From SAR86 cluster bacterium (GTDB lineage: Bacteria; Pseudomonadota; Gammaproteobacteria; Magnimaribacterales; Magnimaribacteraceae): a DNA stretch of 64,000 nucleotides. Below, piece by piece: positions 56,294 to 64,000 of the stretch. Each line of letters starts with the position of its first letter. Position 1 is the stretch's first letter. The stretch lies in contig JAQWNM010000010.1 in the NCBI GenBank assembly GCA_029268615.1, positions 124,001 through 188,000 on the forward strand. The letters are read 5' to 3'. The position numbers and the translations under genes are program-made. The notes under the pieces are model-generated. The model did not search any database, was not told where the DNA came from, and worked only from the letters and a program-made list of their open reading frames with translations.

Positions 56294-57352
56294 CTAACCT
56301 TTTACTTTATCTAAGATTTTATCAGCAGACTCAATAACTCTTTCCTCAGATATATAACACAAGCATTTACCAGATTTTCCTGAATTCATGCCGTGCAAAT
56401 TACAATACTCCTCATTATTATCTCTTGAAATGATTGTTGATGTATCAGACCAAGGTCTCCAATTTTGATGATTAGTTGGTCCAAATAATACAACGGATGG
56501 AGTATTAACAGCCGCAGAAATATGACCAGCTACAGAGTCTAGACCTATCAATATTTCTGCACCTTTTATAAGAGAAGCCAGTTCCAATAGAGAAGTCTTT
56601 CCGCCTAAATTAATAAGTTCTGGAGATAGTCTCTCAATTTCTCTTAAATAATTTACTTCCCTCTCATCAGGTCCGCAAGTAAGGATTACAATAATATTCT
56701 TTGAAGTTAAATGATCTATTACTTTAGAAAATTTTTTTTCAGACCAAAGTTTGTAATCTTTTCCAGAGCAAGGATGAACAACACAATATCTACCATTAAT
56801 TTCTTTGTTATTAAATATTTTTTGAACTGATTGATTAACTTTATCAGGTATCACCAAAGATAACTTTTTATCTTCTTCAAGCACTCGAAAACCAAGCAGA
56901 TTTAAAGTATCTAGATTTCTTTCGATCATATGTCTTGGACCTGCTTCTGGAAATATAAATGAGAAACTTTTTTTCCATAAATAATTTTGCCTTTTTTTAT
57001 CGTCAACTGCCGCAGATATTTCACTAAAAATCAACAAGCTTATGAGAGCCTGTCTCCATTGAGTAGTCAGAAAGATTGAAAAACTATACTTCTTAGATCT
57101 AAGCTCTTTATATAATCTATATTCATTTTTAATTTTATTCAAAATAGACTTCCCTTCTGAAGGTTCGGATTCAATTATCTTGTTTATTCTGTGATCCGCT
57201 AAAAGAAGAGAGGCGGTTCCTTTATAAACTAAAAGGTCTATTTCACTATCAGGAAATTCTCTTTTAATCACATGCAACATAGGTTCAATTAAAAGAACAT
57301 CTCCATGAAAACGAAGAATAGATATTAAAAAATTTTTTTTAGAAGGATTCAT
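56294..57352 (-). CDS. GT9 family glycosyltransferase (heptosyltransferase III-like)
   Basis: 352 residues. ILRFHGDVLLIEPMLHVIKREFPDSEIDLLVYKGTASLL is the GT9 N-terminus; the C-terminal sugar-nucleotide part has GGKTSLLELASLIKGAEILIGLDSVAGHISAAVNTPSVVLFGPTNHQNWRPW, with Asp-Ser-Val-Ala in place of the usual DTGPMHLA but in the WaaQ style. Probably adds heptose or another sugar to the LPS inner core in the cytoplasm. No other core genes are near. Confidence 0.85.
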   Translation of the reverse strand: MNPSKKNFLISILRFHGDVLLIEPMLHVIKREFPDSEIDLLVYKGTASLLLADHRINKIIESEPSEGKSILNKIKNEYRLYKELRSKKYSFSIFLTTQWRQALISLLIFSEISAAVDDKKRQNYLWKKSFSFIFPEAGPRHMIERNLDTLNLLGFRVLEEDKKLSLVIPDKVNQSVQKIFNNKEINGRYCVVHPCSGKDYKLWSEKKFSKVIDHLTSKNIIVILTCGPDEREVNYLREIERLSPELINLGGKTSLLELASLIKGAEILIGLDSVAGHISAAVNTPSVVLFGPTNHQNWRPWSDTSTIISRDNNEEYCNLHGMNSGKSGKCLCYISEERVIESADKILDKVKG

Positions 57353-57366
57353 AAATACAAAGAACC

Positions 57367-57395
57367 TTGACAGGAGTGCTTCAAACCATCATTAT
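57367..57395 (+). promoter_or_regulatory. rpsT promoter with G+C-rich discriminator
   Basis: Perfect -35 TTGACA (57367-57372), 17-base spacer, -10 CATTAT (57390-57395), then GCGCGAC before the likely start at about 57402. A G+C-rich discriminator after the -10 is the hallmark of stringently controlled ribosomal promoters, and it stands out in this AT-rich DNA. Confidence 0.65.
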
Positions 57396-57422
57396 GCGCG
57401 ACTCTATAACTTAAACAAGTTT

Positions 57423-57679
57423 ATGGCAAATTTAAAATCTTCTAAAAAAAGAGCTAGGCAAAACAATAAACGTAATGAGCTTAAAAGTTCTCAAAGAGCT
57501 ATTGCAAGAACAGCTATAAAAAAAGTAGAAACCGCAATCAATGATAAAAAGAAAGATATTGCTGTTAGTACTTTTAAAATTGCTGAAAAAACCATTGATA
57601 AAATGGCTAATAAAGGAGTTTTACATAAGAATAAAGCTTCTAGGGTTAAGTCTAGGTTAATTAAAAAAATTCAAACTCT

Positions 57680-57683
<4 letters not shown>
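57423..57683 (+). CDS. rpsT: 30S ribosomal protein S20
   Basis: 86 residues, very basic, three-helix bundle: MANLKSSKKRARQNNKRNEL and KGVLHKNKASRVKSRLIKKI. Binds 16S rRNA early in assembly. No Shine-Dalgarno is obvious before the ATG, as in E. coli where S20 translation is itself feedback regulated. Its end overlaps proB by 4 bases (convergent). Confidence 0.96.
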
Positions 57684-59804
<2,121 letters not shown>

Positions 59805-59826
59805 CTAGACAAAAAAATTAAGGTTC

Positions 59827-60084
59827 TCAGGAAGGCGTTATGTCAACAAACTGTCTAAGTTTTGGCCCCTTCTTGATATAAGAAACAAGTCCATCAACTT
59901 TTGCAAATAAAGTGTGATCCTTACCACAGCCTACGTTCACTCCAGGATTAAATTTTGTCCCTCTTTGACGAACTAAAATTGAACCTGCAGATACAGTTTC
60001 TCCTCCAAAAGCCTTGACACCCAATCTCTTAGAATTTGAATCTCTACCATTTCTGCTGCTACCGCCTGCTTTCTTATGTGCCAT
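59827..60084 (-). CDS. rpmA: 50S ribosomal protein L27
   Basis: 85 residues: [20 protein letters not shown] followed by [28 protein letters not shown]. The N-terminus reaches the peptidyl transferase centre. It starts directly with AHKK, as in E. coli, with no extension of the Firmicute type. Confidence 0.97.
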   Translation of the reverse strand: MAHKKAGGSSRNGRDSNSKRLGVKAFGGETVSAGSILVRQRGTKFNPGVNVGCGKDHTLFAKVDGLVSYIKKGPKLRQFVDITPS

Positions 60085-60113
60085 AACTTCTCTCTTTTAA
60101 TTATTTTATAATC

Positions 60114-60431
60114 TTAAACAGGTGACTTTATAGTCTTAATCAAAACTTTTGTAAAATTTTGCCTATGTCCCATAGACCTCCTGTACCCTTTCCTTCTCTT
60201 CATTTTAAAAATTTTTATTTTTTTTCCTTTGTCATGAGACACTATTTCCCCTTTTACAGTTGCATTCTCTAGGTAAGGAGAGCCAATTTTTGAATTATTT
60301 CCGTCAAAAATTAGCAAAACTTTGTCAAATTCAATAGAATCTCCCTCTTTAAGAGGCAATAGCTCAACATCAATGCTCTCGCCTTCAGAAACTTTATGTT
60401 GTTTTCCGCCAGTTTGGATTACAGCATGCAT
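60114..60431 (-). CDS. rplU: 50S ribosomal protein L21
   Basis: 105 residues from ATG 60431 (MHAVIQTGGKQHKV), the normal N-terminus of L21; GGAG stands 7 bases before. A longer frame begins 63 bases upstream but runs back through the promoter, so it is not the true start. Motif FKMKRRKGYRRSMGHRQ near the C-terminus is the rRNA-binding part. Confidence 0.96.
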   Translation of the reverse strand: MHAVIQTGGKQHKVSEGESIDVELLPLKEGDSIEFDKVLLIFDGNNSKIGSPYLENATVKGEIVSHDKGKKIKIFKMKRRKGYRRSMGHRQNFTKVLIKTIKSPV

Positions 60432-60465
60432 AAAAAACTCCATTAATGGAAAATTAAGGATATGC

Positions 60466-60494
60466 ACTATACGAAAAACCTTCCTTCTCCGCAA
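60466..60494 (-). promoter_or_regulatory. Sigma-70 promoter for rplU-rpmA-obgE-proB
   Basis: Minus strand TTGCGG (60494-60489), 17-base spacer, TATAGT (60471-60466), followed by a short leader with GGAG. Its location just behind the divergent ispB gene agrees with the standard ispB/rplU arrangement. Confidence 0.55.
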
Positions 60495-60537
60495 TACATA
60501 AGTGAAATTACTGTTGTTTTAAACAAAAATATTTTTT

Positions 60538-61506
60538 ATGGACAAGATCAAAAAAGCTAAAATTAAAATTGAGAAGGACTTACAAGATCTAGAAAAGAGC
60601 CTCAATAAATCTTTAAAGTCTAAAATTAACTTAGCTACTGAAATTTCAAGTTATACAGTAAGCTCTGGAGGCAAAAGAATAAGACCCCTCCTTTCCATAT
60701 TTATAGCTAGATGCCTTAATTATTCAGGAAAAGAGTTAATTAAGTTGTGCACTGCAATTGAGCTTCTTCATACAGCTACCTTAATTCATGACGATGTTGT
60801 AGATGAGAGTGATACAAGAAGAGGTAAACCGAGTGTAAATAAAAAATGGGACATAATGCATAGCGTTTTAGTGGGAGATTTTGTCTACTCAAAAGCTTTT
60901 CAAAATATGTCATCTTTAAAAAATCCTGAAATAATAAAAGTATTAGCTAATTCTACAAATATGATTTCAGAAGGAGAAGTTATGCAACTTTCTTTAAAAG
61001 CCTCTTTTTTGAGCGAAAAAGATTACTTTCAAATTATTAGCAATAAAACAGCTGAATTATTCAAAGCTTCTGCAGTAAGTGCTGCATTACTTTCTGATGC
61101 TTCGACTGAAGAACTCAAATTTGTAAAGCATCTAGCTTTTTCATTAGGAATTATTTTTCAAATAAATGATGACATTTTAGACTACTTCGGTGATTCTCAA
61201 AGAACTGGTAAGCAAATAGGTCAGGACCTTTCGGAAGGTAAAATAACATTGCCTTTAATTAAAACTTATAATCTTAGCTCTACAAAAGAAAAAAAAATTA
61301 TCAAAAATTCTTTAGGTAACTCAACCAAAAAGAATATAACTCTTATTAAAAACCTAATTCAATCTTCGGGTGCCTTAAAAGAAGTTTTAGATATTCGAGA
61401 TAAATACTACAAAACTTGTATAAGGAATACTAAAAAACTTCCTTCCTCAAATTTTAGAAAGCTATTAGAAAACACTATAAATGAATTAGTTCAAATTGAT
61501 TTCTAA
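60538..61506 (+). CDS. ispB: Polyprenyl (octaprenyl) diphosphate synthase
   Basis: trans-Prenyltransferase making the quinone side chain. 322 residues. First Asp-rich motif in LLHTATLIHDDVVDESDTRRG, second in FQINDDILDYFGDSQRTGKQIG. Divergent from rplU, as in E. coli, which supports IspB rather than IspA; chain length itself cannot be read. No Shine-Dalgarno is clear. Confidence 0.94.
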   Translation: MDKIKKAKIKIEKDLQDLEKSLNKSLKSKINLATEISSYTVSSGGKRIRPLLSIFIARCLNYSGKELIKLCTAIELLHTATLIHDDVVDESDTRRGKPSVNKKWDIMHSVLVGDFVYSKAFQNMSSLKNPEIIKVLANSTNMISEGEVMQLSLKASFLSEKDYFQIISNKTAELFKASAVSAALLSDASTEELKFVKHLAFSLGIIFQINDDILDYFGDSQRTGKQIGQDLSEGKITLPLIKTYNLSSTKEKKIIKNSLGNSTKKNITLIKNLIQSSGALKEVLDIRDKYYKTCIRNTKKLPSSNFRKLLENTINELVQIDF

Positions 61507-61533
61507 AGAAAATGAATCCTATTGGATATATAC

Positions 61534-61543
61534 TTAGTACTAA
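61534..61543. promoter_or_regulatory. Short palindrome upstream of fabA
   Basis: TTAGTACTAA, a perfect 10-base palindrome 14 bases before the fabA GTG, next to TATACT. It could be part of an operator, but FadR or FabR sites as known are not recognisable. Confidence 0.2.
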
Positions 61544-61557
61544 TAATAATTAATTTA

Positions 61558-62079
61558 GTGGATTTTATAAAAGATAATAAATACGAACGTTCACAATTAC
61601 TTGAATGTGGAAGGGGAATGCTTTTTGGACAAGAGAATGGAAGGCTTCCTAAACCAAATATGTTGATGTTTGATAGGATTTCTTCGATTGAAGAGACCGG
61701 AGGTAACTTTAATAAAGGAAAAATTATAGCTGAACTTGATATATCTGATTCACTTTGGTTTTTTGATTGTCATTTTGAATCAGACCCAGTCATGCCTGGC
61801 TGCCTAGGTTTAGACGCAATGTGGCAACTCATAGGTTTTTACTTATGCTGGCTTGGTCATCCAGGAAAAGGAAGAGCATTAGGAGCTCAGAATATCAAAT
61901 TTTTTGGCCAGGTATTACCGACAGCAAAGAAAGTAATATATGAGATTGATATTAAAAGAGTCCTAAATCAGAAACTAACTTTAGGTCTAGCAAATGGTTC
62001 ATTAATTGTAGATGATAAGAAAATTTATTCAGCTGAAAATCTGAAAGTGGGACTCTTTAAAGATACATCCGCATTTTAA
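61558..62079 (+). CDS. fabA: 3-hydroxydecanoyl-ACP dehydratase/isomerase FabA
   Basis: Makes the cis double bond for unsaturated fatty acids. GTG at 61558 gives 173 residues, the E. coli length (172) and an aligned N-terminus ([20 protein letters not shown]); the earlier TTG at 61522 adds unrelated residues. Catalytic His72 in [12 protein letters not shown] and Asp86 in [10 protein letters not shown] match E. coli His70/Asp84. Ends GLFKDTSAF. Upstream of fabB. Confidence 0.95.
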   Translation: MDFIKDNKYERSQLLECGRGMLFGQENGRLPKPNMLMFDRISSIEETGGNFNKGKIIAELDISDSLWFFDCHFESDPVMPGCLGLDAMWQLIGFYLCWLGHPGKGRALGAQNIKFFGQVLPTAKKVIYEIDIKRVLNQKLTLGLANGSLIVDDKKIYSAENLKVGLFKDTSAF

Positions 62080-62103
62080 TCTATGCAGCCTAATAATATT
62101 TAA

Positions 62104-63324
62104 ATGAGAAAAGTAGTTGTAACAGGTGTAGGCATAATTTCTAGCTTAGGAAACTCTAAAGAAGAAGTCTTAAATTCCCTCAAAAATTCTATTTCAGGGA
62201 TAAGAGTTAACGATATCTATAAAGAACTAGGCTTAAGAAGTAATGTAAGTGGAAGCATTCAAATAAATACAGAAGACTTTATAGACAGAAAAAAACTACG
62301 GTTTATGGGAGATGCCGCAGCTTATGGATACATAAGCGCCCTTGAAGCAATAAAAGATGCAAAATTACCAGATAATATTTTATCAAATAATAGAACTGGA
62401 CTAATAATGGGATCAGGCGGGGCATCTAGTCAAGACCAGATAGAATCAGCTGATATTTTAAGAGAAAAAGGCGTGAAAAGAATTGGTCCATATCGAGTAA
62501 CAAAAGCTATGGGTAGTACTGTTTCGGCTTGTCTTTCAACTTTCTTAGGGATAAAAGGTGTAAATTATTCTATTTCTTCTGCATGCACGACTAGTCTTCA
62601 CTGCATAGGGAATGCTATGGAACAAATACAATTAGGGAAACAAGATGTAATGTTAGCAGGTGGAGCTGAAGCTGAACATTGGGGAATGACATCTCTTTTT
62701 GATGCTATGGGAGCCCTTTCTTCTAATTTTAATGAGACACCAAAGAAGTCCTCACGAGCTTTTGATTCAAAAAGAGACGGATTCGTTATAGCTGGAGGAG
62801 CAGGAACATTAATCCTAGAAGAGTCAGAACATGCAAAACAAAGGGGTGCTAAAATATATGCTGAAATCAGCGGTTATGGAGCTTCATCAGATGGAGAAGA
62901 CATGGTTAGCCCTTCTGGAAATGGTGCATACAGATCAATGAGCACTGCATGGGAAATGACACAAAAAAGTAAAATAGACTATATAAATGCTCACGGAACT
63001 AGTACTCCTGCTGGAGATTTAGTAGAGCTCAAGGCTATAAAAAAATTGTTCGAAGAAAATATGCCAGCTATAAGCTCAACTAAATCTTTATCAGGCCATT
63101 CACTAGGCGCAGCAGGAGTACATGAATCTATTTTCTCTTTATTAATGCTTGAAAATAATTTCTTAGTTGGTTCAGCTAATGTTGAATCCTTAGATGAAGA
63201 AGCTAAAGATATGCCAATTTTGTTATCAAATAAAGAATCGCCTAAAATTAAAAGGATTTTAAGTAATAGCTTTGGTTTTGGCGGAACAAATGGCTCTTTG
63301 ATATTCGAAACTTTTAAGGATTAA
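62104..63324 (+). CDS. fabB: 3-oxoacyl-ACP synthase I FabB
   Basis: Elongates the unsaturated intermediates from FabA. 406 residues, beta-ketoacyl synthase: Cys161 in [14 protein letters not shown], His297 in [13 protein letters not shown], Lys327 and His332 in [15 protein letters not shown]. The fabA-fabB pair is the classic gammaproteobacterial unsaturated fatty-acid operon. Its end lies 3 bases from the convergent ssb. Confidence 0.96.
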   Translation: MRKVVVTGVGIISSLGNSKEEVLNSLKNSISGIRVNDIYKELGLRSNVSGSIQINTEDFIDRKKLRFMGDAAAYGYISALEAIKDAKLPDNILSNNRTGLIMGSGGASSQDQIESADILREKGVKRIGPYRVTKAMGSTVSACLSTFLGIKGVNYSISSACTTSLHCIGNAMEQIQLGKQDVMLAGGAEAEHWGMTSLFDAMGALSSNFNETPKKSSRAFDSKRDGFVIAGGAGTLILEESEHAKQRGAKIYAEISGYGASSDGEDMVSPSGNGAYRSMSTAWEMTQKSKIDYINAHGTSTPAGDLVELKAIKKLFEENMPAISSTKSLSGHSLGAAGVHESIFSLLMLENNFLVGSANVESLDEEAKDMPILLSNKESPKIKRILSNSFGFGGTNGSLIFETFKD

Positions 63325-63327
63325 TTT

Positions 63328-63762
63328 CTAAAATGGAATATCATCATCATTAATTTCTCCAGGCATATTAGATTCTTCAGATTTAGGATTAATGTCAGAG
63401 ACATTATCTTCCTGATTTACACTACCTTTACTGTCTAAGAATTGCATGTCTCTAGCTACCACTTCTGTTGTATACCGCTTTTGGCCTTCTTGTTCCCAAC
63501 TCCTAGTTTGAAGCTGACCTTCTATGTAAATTTTAGATCCTTTTTTTAGATATTCTCCTGCTATTTCAGCTAATCGTCTCCACAGAACAACTCTATGCCA
63601 TTCTGTTTTTTCTTGATCATTGCCAGTTTCTTTGTCTTTCCAAGACTCTGAAGTTGCAATACTTAAAGTTGTAACTGCAGCTCCACCAGCCGTAAACTTG
63701 ACCTCAGGATCTTGACCTAAATTTCCTACTAAAATTACTTTGTTAATACCACTTCTAGCCAT
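63328..63762 (-). CDS. ssb: Single-stranded DNA-binding protein
   Basis: 144 residues: OB fold [59 protein letters not shown], a short disordered linker, and the acidic tip DDDIPF that binds partners including chi (HolC at 14943). Divergent from uvrA, as in E. coli. Confidence 0.97.
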   Translation of the reverse strand: MARSGINKVILVGNLGQDPEVKFTAGGAAVTTLSIATSESWKDKETGNDQEKTEWHRVVLWRRLAEIAGEYLKKGSKIYIEGQLQTRSWEQEGQKRYTTEVVARDMQFLDSKGSVNQEDNVSDINPKSEESNMPGEINDDDIPF

Positions 63763-63807
63763 ATGAAACCTTTTTATTTAATTAAGTTATTTAATACTAA
63801 ATAGGAT

Positions 63808-63813
63808 TATAAT
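63808..63813 (+). promoter_or_regulatory. Possible -10 for uvrA
   Basis: Perfect TATAAT 47 bases before the uvrA start in the ssb/uvrA divergent space. No LexA box (CTGT-N8-ACAG) is visible nearby, unlike E. coli. No good -35 either. Confidence 0.35.
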
Positions 63814-63860
63814 CAGTTTTTCTTAAATTGGTCTAAAAGATTTATAACCAAAAAAATAAA

Positions 63861-64000
63861 TTGAAATATATAAAAGTCAGAGGCGCAAAACAACATAACT
63901 TAAAAGATATAGATTTAGATATACCAAGAGATAAATTAGTAGTTATCACGGGTTTATCAGGTTCAGGAAAATCTTCACTAGCTTTTGATACTCTTTATGC
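63861..64000 (+). CDS. uvrA: UvrA excinuclease subunit A, first 46 codons (cut by window edge)
   Basis: The frame starting TTG at 63861 reads [20 protein letters not shown] and continues [26 protein letters not shown], the UvrA N-terminus with Walker [10 protein letters not shown] (31-39). UvrA finds bulky DNA damage for UvrB. No ATG is available at this place, so TTG is the start. The remaining roughly 900 residues are outside the window. Confidence 0.93.
   Translation, partial: MKYIKVRGAKQHNLKDIDLDIPRDKLVVITGLSGSGKSSLAFDTLY

Noticed and set aside
60432-60494. N-terminal extension of L21 (63 bases longer frame)
   Set aside because: Overlaps the promoter, and L21 proteins start at the internal M-x-AVI position, where a GGAG site is found.
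63763-63860. LexA (SOS) box between ssb and uvrA
   Set aside because: No CTGT-N8-ACAG or close variant found by reading both strands of this spacer.

Overview
The window is 64 kb of a compact, AT-rich (roughly one third G+C by eye) gammaproteobacterial chromosome. Gene content, gene order, very short spacers and low G+C fit a streamlined marine lineage such as SAR86; this placement is inference, since there is no rRNA gene to check. I see no mobile element, CRISPR array, tRNA or prophage. No gap between genes exceeds about 190 bases. The longest are the rpsB leader (46748-46938), the carA/map spacer (1825-1988) and the lptF/pepA spacer (13278-13425); each is described in the features.

Layout. 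1-1824: start of carB and all of carA (minus strand), preceded by what looks like a complete transcription attenuator. 1989-8839: map-glnD-dapC and dapD-dapE (plus), giving start-methionine removal, nitrogen signalling and the succinylase branch of lysine/diaminopimelate synthesis. 8836-13277: an FMN split-barrel protein, a peptide transporter, an RDD membrane protein and lptFG for LPS export. 13426-18154: pepA-holC-valS. 18205-23611: a membrane-anchored cold-shock-domain protein, a HupE-like and PPIase pair, elaA, tas, a glutathione peroxidase, rimI and a candidate holD. 23687-27537: leuA, a GPH-type transporter and a PaaG-like crotonase.

27547-46747 is the classic gammaproteobacterial envelope/translation cluster, all on the minus strand: rpsB-tsf-frr-uppS-cdsA-dxr-rseP-bamA-skp-lpxD-fabZ-lpxA-lpxB-rnhB-dnaE-accA-tilS. 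pyrH, usually between tsf and frr, is absent. 46939-51943 holds dapB, dnaJ, dnaK, grpE and fur, with a sigma-32-like promoter before grpE. 52004-55688: bamE, an SNF-family transporter, an unknown membrane protein, smpB, tmRNA (ssrA) and def. 55708-57352: a possible 30-residue membrane peptide, a SnoaL-like protein and a heptosyltransferase-like protein. 57423-63762: rpsT, proB-obgE-rpmA-rplU, ispB, fabA-fabB and ssb. The window ends in the first codons of uvrA.

The most interesting items are: (1) a carAB leader with promoter, short leader ORF running through an intrinsic terminator and overlapping the carA start, resembling E. coli pyrBI attenuation; (2) the rpsB-to-map block lying exactly between dapB and carA, genes that are adjacent in Pseudomonas, with the block ends being genes that are themselves neighbours there; (3) a two-helix membrane anchor fused to a cold-shock domain; (4) a divergent HolD candidate; (5) loss of pyrH from its conserved site; (6) several -10-like hexamers placed so close to start codons that leaderless mRNAs are suggested.
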